The notes beneath the pieces are model-generated. The model ran no database searches. It was not told where the DNA came from and saw only the letters and a list, made by a program, of their open reading frames with translations. A stretch of DNA of 64,000 nt, taken from assembly GCA_963753615.1 (NCBI GenBank), contig CAVWCW010000008.1, positions 124,001 through 188,000 on the forward strand, written 5' to 3'. Shown piece by piece: positions 8,594 to 16,823 of this stretch (its first letter is position 1; every line of letters begins with the position of its first letter). A program made the position numbers and the translations under genes. This DNA is from CAVWCW01 sp963753615. GTDB lineage: Bacteria; Pseudomonadota; Gammaproteobacteria; Chromatiales; Chromatiaceae.

Positions 8594-8857
8594 CAGGTCG
8601 ACTTTGTGGCCGAGACCTTGAGTATGGGTTCCCGCAGTTTGCAGCGTGCGCTCGCCAGGCAGGGCCTGACCTATTCGCAGATATTAACGGAAACCCGCAT
8701 CCGCCAGGCCGCTCATTGGCTGGAGAACACCGACAAACCCATCGCAGAGATCGCTTTCGATCTCTGTTACACAGATGCCTCCAACTTTTCGCGCGCATTC
8801 CGGCGGCATATCGGGGTGCCGCCGCTGGCCTTCCGCTGCAAGGCGAGAGGATTGTAG
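8594..8857 (+). pseudogene. AraC-family regulator, C-terminal HTH remnant fused to transposase tail
   Basis: About 88 residues covering the double helix-turn-helix of AraC/XylS regulators: VAETLSMGSRSLQRALARQG (first HTH) and IAEIAFDLCYTDASNFSRAF (second HTH), ending GVPPLAFRCK. The usual ligand-binding N-terminal domain is missing and is replaced in frame by the ISXO2 transposase tail. A GTG at 8399 could in principle express a 152-residue chimera, but no convincing ribosome site is visible. Most likely it is debris from an IS insertion and deletion; a chimeric DNA-binding protein cannot be excluded. Confidence 0.75.
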
Positions 8858-9017
8858 CGTCGAGGCAGATTGATTACCGGTCGGCGTCGGGGCAAGCAGA
8901 CATTGCGCAGCGGGCAGGGTGCCGGCGCCGGCCGGTCGCCGAGGCAGGGCAAATTCCCGCGGCGGCGGAGCCGTTCGCGTGGCGCGAGATGACAGGTATG
9001 CCCTACAGACAAGGGGT

Positions 9018-9023
9018 TATACT
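9018..9023 (+). promoter_or_regulatory. Possible -10 element upstream of the barrel-protein gene
   Basis: TATACT at 9018-9023 is five of six to the sigma-70 -10 consensus, lying in GGTTATACTC. No good -35 was found at 16-18 bases. It is about 190 bases upstream of the next start, so the assignment is tentative. Confidence 0.3.
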
Positions 9024-9206
9024 CGGGAAAGAGCTTAACCTGTACTCGGTGTCCGACTCGACCGAACCCGATTGCCAAGTTGGCGAGGCCGGGGTGCCCG
9101 AGGCGAGGCGAGTCTGGGCTGGGACAGGCAGGACGCGGGTTGGTACAGCGTTATCCGCCTAGGCAGACAGCTCCTAACATGCTCAGTCGCTTAATGAAGG
9201 GGGGAG

Positions 9207-10019
9207 ATGCAAAAACAACAATTCGATACGCTGAATCGGAAGAGCGCCCGCGGACAATGGCTCCAACGCTTTCGACCGGTCCCATTGGCGATCGTCGCTT
9301 TGACCGCCTGCGGTTTCAACGCCCATGCGGGCGACGCGGACAGTGGTTGGCGCTATGCCATGTCTCCTTACCTTTGGGCCGCCGGTATCAAAGGGGAATC
9401 GGGCACCCTGCCCGGGCTGCCGCCTGCCGATGTCGATATGAGCTTCGGCGACATTTTCGATGATCTGAAATTTGCCGGCATGTTAATCGCTACCGCCCAG
9501 AAGGGCCGTTTCGGCTTCGGCGGCGACCTTCAGTACGTGAAGACCTCTGCCGGGGTCGACGCCGCGCCGCCGATTTTCGATGACGGCAAGCTGACCTCCG
9601 AAACCTTCTCCCTGTCCGGGTGGGGCCAATACGCCCTGTTCGACGACGAACGCTCCAATCTGAAACTGGCGGCTGGCGCGCGCCTTTGGTCGGTCGACAC
9701 CGAACTCAAGCTCTCCGGTGGCTTGGTGTCCCGCGTAAAGATCAAACACGACGAGACCTGGGTGGATCCTATGCTGGGCGTGATCGGTAAAACCGACGTC
9801 TCGCCTAAATTCTTTCTCCAGGGCTGGGGCTTTGTCGGAGGGTTTGGTGTGGGCTCGGACACCATGATCGATCTCTTCGGGGGGGTTGGATACCGCATCA
9901 GCGATAAAACCTCGACGACGATCGGCTATCGATGGTTGAAACTCGACTACGACAACGACGATTTTCTCTACGACGTGCGCCAGCAAGGTATCGTCGCGGG
10001 TATGACGTTCCGGTTCTGA
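9207..10019 (+). CDS. Outer-membrane beta-barrel protein
   Basis: A 270-residue protein with an N-terminal signal sequence (hydrophobic core VPLAIVALTACGF, cleavage near NAHAGDAD) and a mature part of alternating short strands with aromatic girdle residues (GWRYAMSPYLWAAGIKG, FGFGGDLQYVKT, IGYRWLKLDYDND), ending in Phe (TFRF), the usual outer-membrane insertion signal. This fits an eight-stranded or similar barrel of the OmpW/outer-membrane-protein class. I cannot assign a ligand. The start is well supported by GGGGGGAG just upstream of ATG 9207. The next genes are lipid enzymes, but a gap of about 310 bases separates them. Confidence 0.75.
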   Translation: MQKQQFDTLNRKSARGQWLQRFRPVPLAIVALTACGFNAHAGDADSGWRYAMSPYLWAAGIKGESGTLPGLPPADVDMSFGDIFDDLKFAGMLIATAQKGRFGFGGDLQYVKTSAGVDAAPPIFDDGKLTSETFSLSGWGQYALFDDERSNLKLAAGARLWSVDTELKLSGGLVSRVKIKHDETWVDPMLGVIGKTDVSPKFFLQGWGFVGGFGVGSDTMIDLFGGVGYRISDKTSTTIGYRWLKLDYDNDDFLYDVRQQGIVAGMTFRF

Positions 10020-10328
10020 ACCCGCGGGACGCAGCGGATCGATTCGCGACGGCGAAGGCACCTGGGCCTCGGGTTTTGCTGTCCCCACTATCAGCCGGCC
10101 GTCTCGCCCCACCCCGTTGGGCGGCCGCGGCTGCACGGCTTCCCGCTACGCCCCCCGGCCCGCGAACCGACACAGCACGAATGTGCATGCAGGGAAGTTT
10201 CAGGTTGGGTCAGCACGGGCCGGTATGGGCGCGACCCCGACCCCGATCCCGGGCTGCGGCCGGATAAGTTTTGTCCTACCATTTTAGAGATGCTGTAAAA
10301 ATACGCGTTAATCGGATCGGGAAGTCGC

Positions 10329-11657
10329 ATGATGTTCGTTCGCACCGCGAAGGTTGTTGTTTTTCTGGCGCTCGCCGGACTCTGCGTGCCGGCGGCCGGC
10401 GCGAACGACGAAGGTGCGCGAGAGACCACCGCTGAAACGCAAGTAACGTTTTACCCGAGCTACGGCTATCAGAAGAATGAACAATGGTTTATTCCGTTGC
10501 GCCTGTGGGTATGGAAAGCGCCCGACCTGAAGCGGCGCGCCTCGGCCAAACTCGCACGGGAATATCTGGCGGCGCGGGCGGGGATGCCCGGGCTGAGTGA
10601 GTCGGAAAAAGAGATATTCCAGCGAAACTCCAGGGGTTTCGTTGCCGGTAACCAATCGAAGGAGTTGGTGCGATTCGTGTTCGACAAGGATCCGGAGCGC
10701 GAGGCGTTTTTTGCGTCAAACGATGAAGGAGAAATGTTAACCAACCGCAACGGGCTGCTGGAGGGCTCGCTGCGGTTCGACCAGGACACCGCTGACAGAC
10801 TTCTCAAGGCCCAGGGCGCGCGCCGAGGCTGGCTGCGGTTTCGAGCGACGTCCGAAGGTCACGAAGGGGTGGGATATGTTCGACTGATCCAACCCTCGGG
10901 GCTGTCCGTGATCTCGGATATCGACGACACCGTCAAAATGACCGGCATTCCCGACGGGGAGAGCGTCGTTTTGCGGAACACCTTCTTCCGCGATTACGAG
11001 GCCGCCCCCTGTATGGCCGAGCTTTACAGGAGTTTCGGCGAGGATACCGCATTCCATTACGTCTCCGGCGGACCATGGCAGCTTTATCTGCCGATCGACG
11101 ATTTTCTGTTCTCGGAGGCGGTCGGCTTTCCCCGGGGGAGCTTCCACATGAAGAACCTCCGCACCAATCCCTTCGAAAAGGAAAGTTATCAGGATATCTG
11201 GAATATCCTCGTCAGCGGTACCAAACAAGCCACGTTCGACCAGAAGATCTCCCAACTAACGACCATAGTCGGGCATTTTCCGGGGCGGAAGTTCATTCTG
11301 ATCGGCGACTCCGGTGAGAAAGATCCAGAAGTTTTCGCCCAGATCCGCGACGAATTTCCGGCGCAGATCGCGGAGATATTCATACGTAGGGTGTCGGATG
11401 GGGAAGAGAGCGACCCGGGCCGACTGTCGGGGATGACCACAATCCCTCCGGCGCCGGACGGGGAAGGAACCTGCGCCGAACTCCTCAACGCCCTGCCGCT
11501 TTCCCGCGCAGGGGACTACGCGCTTTCGCGCGGATCGAGAACCGCGCGCACAGCGACTCGCGTCCGGCCTGGGGGCAAGGACAGGGTCGGCGGGGGCACC
11601 GCCAAACCCGGAGTATTCCGTGGCGGAATCGACCATCCAGCCCAGCCCAGTACTTGA
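10329..11657 (+). CDS. App1-family phosphatidate phosphatase
   Basis: A 442-residue protein with a signal peptide (to about GANDEG). The C-terminal half contains the HAD-type catalytic motif SDIDDTVKMTG (DxDxT), HYVSGGPWQLY, and IGDSGEKDPE, which together identify the App1/DUF2183 phosphatidate phosphatase catalytic domain. The family dephosphorylates phosphatidic acid to diacylglycerol in yeast; here the signal peptide places it outside the cytoplasm. The last 60 or so residues are low-complexity, Arg/Gly-rich and unlike the family. The gene stands about 170 bases ahead of a phospholipase D-family lipoprotein on the same strand, and the two could act in sequence (PLD makes phosphatidate, App1 removes the phosphate); that coupling is inference. 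Confidence 0.85.
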   Translation: MMFVRTAKVVVFLALAGLCVPAAGANDEGARETTAETQVTFYPSYGYQKNEQWFIPLRLWVWKAPDLKRRASAKLAREYLAARAGMPGLSESEKEIFQRNSRGFVAGNQSKELVRFVFDKDPEREAFFASNDEGEMLTNRNGLLEGSLRFDQDTADRLLKAQGARRGWLRFRATSEGHEGVGYVRLIQPSGLSVISDIDDTVKMTGIPDGESVVLRNTFFRDYEAAPCMAELYRSFGEDTAFHYVSGGPWQLYLPIDDFLFSEAVGFPRGSFHMKNLRTNPFEKESYQDIWNILVSGTKQATFDQKISQLTTIVGHFPGRKFILIGDSGEKDPEVFAQIRDEFPAQIAEIFIRRVSDGEESDPGRLSGMTTIPPAPDGEGTCAELLNALPLSRAGDYALSRGSRTARTATRVRPGGKDRVGGGTAKPGVFRGGIDHPAQPST

Positions 11658-11824
11658 GAAGCCGGGTGAGGCCTGATTCACTTGGGACGCCGGGGCACCG
11701 TTTCGAAATGTCGGCTGACGCCCGCCGGCACCTTCGATTGCTGCCGCGGAGGCGACCTCGGCAGGCACAACGGCTTCGCGTGGCGTATGCTCTTTTTTCC
11801 GGCGCCACCAGTGGGAGATGACGA

Positions 11825-13363
11825 ATGAAATCAAACAAATCGCTGCTGACCTTGTTTGCCATTGGAGCCGCCGTGCTGCTTGCCACCGCCTGCACCCGGT
11901 CGGCGCTGAAAGACGAACTTGTGCGCCCGCCGCCCAGCTATTCGGAACCGCCGGCCACCGAGGGCGCTCTGGCCGGCATCGCGCAACGGATCGCTGCCGA
12001 ACACGGCCCTTCGGCCTCCGGGTTCATGGCCCTGGACGACAGCAAAACGGCACTGGACTGGCGCATCGCCCTGATCGACTCGGCCGTATCCTCGGTCGAC
12101 ATCCAGACCTACCTCTGGTACCCGGACAATGCGGGTCGTTTTCTCCTGGAACGGGCCGTCAACGCGGCCGAGCGGGGTGTGCAGGTTCGCCTGGTGGTTG
12201 ATGACCTGCTGACGGTGGGCCTCGACCAGGCCTTCGCGGCGCTTCAGAAGCACCCCAACATCGAGTTTCGGATGTTCAACCCCTGGAAAGACAGGGACCT
12301 CGGTGCCCGGGTGGGCGAGATGATCGCCAAGATGGAGCGGCTCAATACCCGCATGCACGACAAGCTGCTGGTCGTCGACGGAGTCGCCGTGATCATGGGT
12401 GGGCGCAATCTCGGCGACCACTACTTCGGGCTCAGCAATGACTTCAATTTTCACGATCTCGACGTAATCGGTTTTGGCCCCGTCGCCCAGCAGGCCGCGG
12501 AAATGTTCGATCATTTCTGGAATAGCGAATGGGTGGTGTCGGCGTTGAACCTGGCCAGCGAACCCGACCCCGAAAATGAGGCCGAGGCCTGGACCAACCT
12601 CCTGACGAAGAACCGCGAAGCCGCGGAACTGGCGGCCTTTCCCCGCGACCACCGGGATTGGGGTGAGGCGCTGAGCCAACTCGAAAAGCAACTGCGCATT
12701 GGCACCAGTGAGGTGGCTTATGATGAAGCGACCGCCGAGACGATCTCACAGAAGATGGGGGCGGCGATGTTCGCCTTTATGGAGCGTGCGAACCGAGAAC
12801 TGCTGATCACCAATGCCTACATCATACCGGGGGAGCGGGGAATCGACCTGGTGCGGAGGCTGACCGAGCGCGGAGTGAAGGTGAAAATTCTCACCAACTC
12901 ACTCGCGTCCCACGACGTGCCGGCCGTGAACAGCCACTACAAGGATTGGCGAGACGACCTGGTGGAGGCAGGCGCCGAGCTCTATGAGCTGCGGGCCGAT
13001 GCGCAGATCAGGTCGATTGTCGAGGTACCGCCCGCCCAGGGGGAATTTGTTGGCTTGCATACCAAGGCGGCGGTCGCCGACCGGCGGCATGTGCTTATCG
13101 GCTCGATGAACCTGGATCCGCGTTCCGCCAACATCAATACCGAAGCGGGCGTCTTTATCGACAGCCCGCCGTTGGCGGAAGACGTGGCCGCCCTGATGGA
13201 ACGTGACATGGCGCCGGAAAACGCCTGGCAGGTGCTGCTCGACGAAAACGGCGAGCCTTACTGGACCAACAGCGACGAGACCGTCACCACCCAGCCGGCA
13301 CGCAGCGGTACTCAGCGCGTAATGGAGGTGATCTTCTCGGCCTTTCCAAAAGAGCTTTTTTAA
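11825..13363 (+). CDS. Phospholipase D-family lipoprotein (cardiolipin synthase C-like)
   Basis: A 512-residue protein with lipobox LATAC near residue 22. It has two HKD motifs: HDKLLVVDGVAVIMGGRN near residues 177-194 and HTKAAVADRRHVLIGSMN near 413-430, with the following RSANINTEAG typical of the YmdC/ClsC branch. In E. coli ClsC makes cardiolipin from phosphatidylglycerol plus phosphatidylethanolamine; whether this lipoprotein is a synthase or a hydrolase cannot be told from sequence. The ATG at 11825 follows a GGGAGATGACGA stretch. It lies downstream of an App1 phosphatidate phosphatase gene. A short perfect inverted repeat overlaps the stop region (13362-13380). Confidence 0.88.
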   Translation: MKSNKSLLTLFAIGAAVLLATACTRSALKDELVRPPPSYSEPPATEGALAGIAQRIAAEHGPSASGFMALDDSKTALDWRIALIDSAVSSVDIQTYLWYPDNAGRFLLERAVNAAERGVQVRLVVDDLLTVGLDQAFAALQKHPNIEFRMFNPWKDRDLGARVGEMIAKMERLNTRMHDKLLVVDGVAVIMGGRNLGDHYFGLSNDFNFHDLDVIGFGPVAQQAAEMFDHFWNSEWVVSALNLASEPDPENEAEAWTNLLTKNREAAELAAFPRDHRDWGEALSQLEKQLRIGTSEVAYDEATAETISQKMGAAMFAFMERANRELLITNAYIIPGERGIDLVRRLTERGVKVKILTNSLASHDVPAVNSHYKDWRDDLVEAGAELYELRADAQIRSIVEVPPAQGEFVGLHTKAAVADRRHVLIGSMNLDPRSANINTEAGVFIDSPPLAEDVAALMERDMAPENAWQVLLDENGEPYWTNSDETVTTQPARSGTQRVMEVIFSAFPKELF

Positions 13364-13380
13364 CCGCGTTCAAAGCGGTT
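13362..13380 (+). terminator. Small inverted repeat at the end of the PLD gene
   Basis: AACCGC and GCGGTT form a perfect 6-bp stem with a GTTCAAA loop, starting at the stop codon. The T-run that follows is only two bases, so at best it is a weak terminator. Confidence 0.35.
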
Positions 13381-13672
13381 TCCGGTTGCCGCACTGGCTG
13401 TGTTTGACCGGGATGGCGGATGTTAGAGCGGCCCTGGCAGCCGCACCGGCAACCCAGGGCTCGTAAGTATCGCCATCGCTATCCGGCAAGGCTATCGCCC
13501 AGAGTCGTATTTAAGGTCTGGAATTTCCGATTGCTCAGGCGCAGCCGCCTGGCGGCCTGGTGAAATTTGCGGGCAAAGTCCTCCGATAGCTGGCAAATCC
13601 GAAACTCGCCGGCCAATCCGCCGATGTCGCGTTTCTGCCGGTGTGCGAGAATCCTGCAAATTCAGCTTTTTG

Positions 13673-14140
13673 CTAGGCGAGGATCGTCTTGCCCTTGTGC
13701 TTTTCCGCGTAGGCAATCGCTTTTTTGATGAACCCTCGGCGAATTGCCTCGGAGGTGGCGCGGTTGAGGCTCAGGGGCAGGTTGTGCTGGTCGAACCAGC
13801 GGTATTCGGAGTTTTCGTCGTTGAGCTTGGGCTCGATCGGCTGGTCAATGAGAAGCAGGAAATAGTGAAAGTCGCGCTCGTCGCCGGTATGGCCAAGGCC
13901 GCGCAACTTGATGTGATCCAGGGGGATCAGATCGCCTTTGCCGGCCTTGATGCCGGTTTCTTCCCGCAACTCGCGAACTGCGGCCTTTTTGGGGGACTCT
14001 CCGGTATCGATGGCGCCGCCGAAAAAGTTCCAGACGAACGGGTTGTTGACTAGTTTTGAGCGCTTGCCCAGCAGGAACGCCCGTTTGTTCGGACAATAGA
14101 TTGCGATCCAGGCTCCCCTTTGAACTGCCATGCTGCCCAT
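13673..14140 (-). CDS. Nudix hydrolase
   Basis: A 155-residue cytoplasmic protein with an intact Nudix box: GAIDTGESPKKAAVREL continuing REETGI (Gx5Ex7RELxEExGI), about residues 42-64. The flanking FVWNFFGG and the later EYRWFDQHNLP are typical of small NTP or NDP-sugar pyrophosphohydrolases. The precise substrate cannot be deduced. ATG 14140 is preceded by GGAG at 6 bases; an internal ATG 9 bases later is also possible. The neighbouring genes are unrelated and the roughly 290 bases downstream contain no recognisable gene. Confidence 0.85.
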   Translation of the reverse strand: MGSMAVQRGAWIAIYCPNKRAFLLGKRSKLVNNPFVWNFFGGAIDTGESPKKAAVRELREETGIKAGKGDLIPLDHIKLRGLGHTGDERDFHYFLLLIDQPIEPKLNDENSEYRWFDQHNLPLSLNRATSEAIRRGFIKKAIAYAEKHKGKTILA

Positions 14141-14355
14141 GCCTTGCTCCGGTCTTTTTGCGGAATTCGAATGCCTGGACTTTACGGAAGGCGCCCCGGG
14201 GATTCAATCGCCGAATGGTTAAATCCAGTCCGGGCCGAAACAATAGTGGCGCCCGCCCACCGGTTGGCGTTCGCCATCAACTCGGAATTATGCCGCGGAA
14301 GGTGCGCCCCCGCCTTGATAGGGGTCATGCGGGGACGCTGGGCATGGGGTAGGGA

Positions 14356-14772
14356 TCAGCGATTTTTGCCTTTTTGCTTCTGGTTGCGGTGCTGATACTG
14401 GTGACCTTTTCCGTTGCCCGCGCCCGAGCCTCCACCTTGGCCGTAGCCACTGGATTGGCCCGAGCCTCCACCTTGGCCGTAGCCGCCGGACTGACCCGAG
14501 CCTCCGCCTTGGCCGTAGCCGCCGGACTGACCCGAGCCTCCGCCTTGGCCGTAGCCGCCGGACTGGCCCGAGCCTCCGCCTTGGCCGTAGCCGCCGGATT
14601 GGCCCGAACCTCCGTCCTGGCTATAGCCGCTGGATTGGCCCGAGCCTCCGCCTTGGCCGGAGCCGTAACCGGCGCTCTGGCCCATGCCCTTGCCGCCGCC
14701 GGCAGCGGCGCCTGCGCCGTAGGTTAGCGCGAACAGCGCTATTGCGAGGGCCTTGCTGATGGAAGATTTCAT
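14356..14772 (-). CDS. Secreted glycine-rich 12-residue-repeat protein
   Basis: A 138-residue protein with a signal peptide (ISKALAIALFALTYGAGAAA) and a mature part built of six tandem 12-residue units of consensus GGSGQSGGYGQG (36-bp DNA repeat), flanked by shorter Gly/Ser/Gln segments and ending in a basic tail (HQYQHRNQKQKGKNR). Variation between units is small (SSGY, YSQD), which suggests recent expansion. No enzymatic motif. Gly/Ser/Gln/Tyr repeats of this kind are usually disordered or phase-separating; an extracellular or periplasmic matrix role is a guess. It is divergently transcribed from the radical SAM gene. A second secreted protein with GYGQ repeats is at 50200. Confidence 0.7.
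   Translation of the reverse strand: MKSSISKALAIALFALTYGAGAAAGGGKGMGQSAGYGSGQGGGSGQSSGYSQDGGSGQSGGYGQGGGSGQSGGYGQGGGSGQSGGYGQGGGSGQSGGYGQGGGSGQSSGYGQGGGSGAGNGKGHQYQHRNQKQKGKNR
14410..14650 (-). repeat. 36-bp tandem repeat inside glycine-rich gene
   Basis: About six consecutive 36-bp units encode the 12-residue Gly/Ser/Gln/Tyr motif. On the plus strand the repeated phrase is GCCTCCGCCTTGGCCGTAGC. Near-identical units make this segment prone to length variation and to assembly error. Confidence 0.85.
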
Positions 14773-14917
14773 TATGCCGCTCCAGGTTGATTCGCAGAAT
14801 ACGCACTAATCTATTCCTAACCCCTGGTTTCGTCATTGCGATCGGGCAACTCACTTTCGCCTCTCGCCCGGTTTGGGTTCTAATGGCTCGATAACCGCAG
14901 CCGCCCCGAGCCCGACA

Positions 14918-16471
14918 ATGACCCCAGCCAACGGCACCGAGCTGCCGGCCCGCAGCCGCATCCTGCTGGTTACCCTCAATGCCCGCTATATCCACAGCGC
15001 GCTCGGGTTGCGCTATCTGCTGGCCAATCTGGGGCCGCTGCAGGCCCAGGCTCGGATTCTGGAGTTCACCATTCAGGAACGTCCCACCGATATCGCCGAG
15101 CGTCTGCTGGCGGAGCGGCCGGCGATCATTGGCTTCGGGGTCTACATCTGGAACCTGACCCAGACCACCGAGCTGGTGAGCCTGCTCAAGCGGTTGCGGC
15201 CGGAGATCCGCGTTGTGCTGGGCGGACCGGAGGTGAGCCACGAGTACCGGGAACTACCGATCGTCGCTGCCGCCGATTACCTGATTACCGGTCCGGCGGA
15301 CCTGGCCTTTGCCGATCTCTGCCGGCGCCTGCTGGGCGGCGAGCGGCCTGTTTCCAAGTTGATAGAGGCGGTACCCCCGGCGCCGGAGCAGATCGCGTTG
15401 CCCTATGGGCTGTACGACGATCGGGACCTGGCCCACCGGGTGCTCTATGTAGAGGCGTCGAGGGGCTGCCCGTATCGCTGCGAGTTTTGCCTGTCGGCGC
15501 TGGACCAGCGGGTGCTGGCTTTCGATCGGGAACGCTTTCTCGGAGCCTTGCAGGGGCTCTACGAGCGCGGGGCTCGGCGTTTCAAGTTCGTCGACCGCAC
15601 CTTCAACCTGCGTATCGACGACTGCCTGGCGATCTTGGAGTTCTTTCTGGCGCGGCTGGAGCCGGGCTTGTTTCTGCACTTCGAGCTGATCCCTGACCGC
15701 TTGCCGGAGCGGCTCAAGGCGGCGATTGCCCGCTTTCCCCCGGGCAACCTGCAGTTCGAGGTCGGCATCCAGAGCTTCAATCCGGAGGTCCAGGCCCGCA
15801 TCGGCCGCCGTCAAGACAATGCCAAGAGCGTGGACAACCTGCGCTGGCTGAGCCGGGAGAGCGGGGCGCATGTCCACGCCGACCTGATTGTCGGCCTGCC
15901 GGGAGAGGACCTGGCCAGTTTCGGCGCCGGTCTCGACCGGTTGGTGGCCTTGGGGCCGCAGGAGATACAGATCGGACTGCTCAAGCGCCTGCGCGGCGCC
16001 CCCATCGCGCGCCACACCGAAAGCCAGGGTATGGTCTACCAGCCGTTTCCGCCCTATCAGGTGCTGCAGACCCGCGCCCTCAGCTTCGGGGAGGTACAGC
16101 GGATGGGACGCTTTGCCCGTTATTGGGACCTGGTGATCAACTCCGGGCGCTTCCGCGCCTGCCGGCCGCTGTTGCTGGGGACCCAGCCGTTCGCCCGCTT
16201 TCTCGCCTTCAGCGACTGGGTCTACGCACACACCGGGCAGACCCACCGCATCCGCCTGGAGCGCTTGCAGGAATTGGTGTACCTGGGCCTGATCGAGTGC
16301 CTCGGGATGTCGGAAACCGCGGCCGGGGATGCGGTCTGGCAGGATTTCTGCCACTCCGGGCTCAAGGGCACGCCGCCCGCGTTGCGCGCCCTGGCAGCCA
16401 GCCGGCAGCGCACCCCGCCGGTAACGAAGGGCCGGCTGCCCGCACGCCAAGCCCGGCATAGAGGTGGCTAG
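14918..16471 (+). CDS. B12-binding radical SAM protein, DUF4080 family
   Basis: A 517-residue protein. Residues about 10-130 resemble a cobalamin-binding Rossmann domain (VTLNARYIHSALGLRYLL, IIGFGVYIWN, VVLGGPEVSHEY). A radical SAM core follows with the cluster motif GCPYRCEFC (CxxxCxxC) near residue 185, and a C-terminal DUF4080 part. Such proteins transfer methyl groups or rearrange unactivated substrates using a 4Fe-4S cluster and cobalamin; the substrate of this family is unknown. The ATG at 14918 is preferred over an upstream in-frame TTG because it begins just before the conserved core. It stands divergent to the glycine-rich gene with a 145-bp shared upstream region. Confidence 0.85.
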   Translation: MTPANGTELPARSRILLVTLNARYIHSALGLRYLLANLGPLQAQARILEFTIQERPTDIAERLLAERPAIIGFGVYIWNLTQTTELVSLLKRLRPEIRVVLGGPEVSHEYRELPIVAAADYLITGPADLAFADLCRRLLGGERPVSKLIEAVPPAPEQIALPYGLYDDRDLAHRVLYVEASRGCPYRCEFCLSALDQRVLAFDRERFLGALQGLYERGARRFKFVDRTFNLRIDDCLAILEFFLARLEPGLFLHFELIPDRLPERLKAAIARFPPGNLQFEVGIQSFNPEVQARIGRRQDNAKSVDNLRWLSRESGAHVHADLIVGLPGEDLASFGAGLDRLVALGPQEIQIGLLKRLRGAPIARHTESQGMVYQPFPPYQVLQTRALSFGEVQRMGRFARYWDLVINSGRFRACRPLLLGTQPFARFLAFSDWVYAHTGQTHRIRLERLQELVYLGLIECLGMSETAAGDAVWQDFCHSGLKGTPPALRALAASRQRTPPVTKGRLPARQARHRGG

Positions 16472-16592
16472 CCCGCCCTGGAGAAGCAGGCCGACCGCCC
16501 TTATCTTATAGGAATAGCATTGGGTGGCGTGAGCGCTCCGGCCACCGACCGGCGCCGCCGGGCTCGCCCGCATTGGCGCTAGGAGACGAATC

Positions 16593-16814
16593 GTGGAAAG
16601 CTCTCTGCTGGACCATGAATTGGCGATTCGCCTGGACTTCGTCCCCGGCATCTTCGCCCTGATGGCGCTCTGGGAGGTGCTGGCCCCGAGCCGTGTGCTG
16701 TCGGCGTGCAAGGCTCTGTGTGCTGGGTCAACGACCTGCCGCTGCTCGGCTAGATCACCGGCTATGCGATCAACCGCCGCCAGTGGGATGAGCGTGAAGA
16801 GCCGCGCCCTTTAG
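16593..16814 (+). pseudogene. Truncated sterol desaturase/fatty acid hydroxylase family gene
   Basis: A GTG at 16593 with a good AGGAG eight bases upstream opens LLDHELAIRLDFVPGIFALM and ALWEVLAPSR, which is the N-terminal membrane region of sterol desaturase-family proteins. After KAL the frame shifts: the family-like continuation WVNDLPLLG is in another frame and then hits a stop. None of the histidine boxes of the hydroxylase domain are present before the rhomboid gene starts at 16824. So only about 45 residues of a protein near 270 remain. It keeps its ribosome site, which suggests the deletion is fairly recent. Confidence 0.65.
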
Positions 16815-16823
16815 GGCCCCGAA

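Noticed and set aside
14410..14650. Regular 36-bp repeats that could suggest CRISPR
   Set aside because: The units are contiguous with no unique spacers and encode a protein repeat; no cas genes are near.
14374..14727. Alanine-rich frame antisense to the glycine-rich repeat
   Set aside because: A by-product of the 36-bp repeat read on the other strand; no signal peptide and no ribosome site, whereas the minus-strand product has a proper signal peptide.
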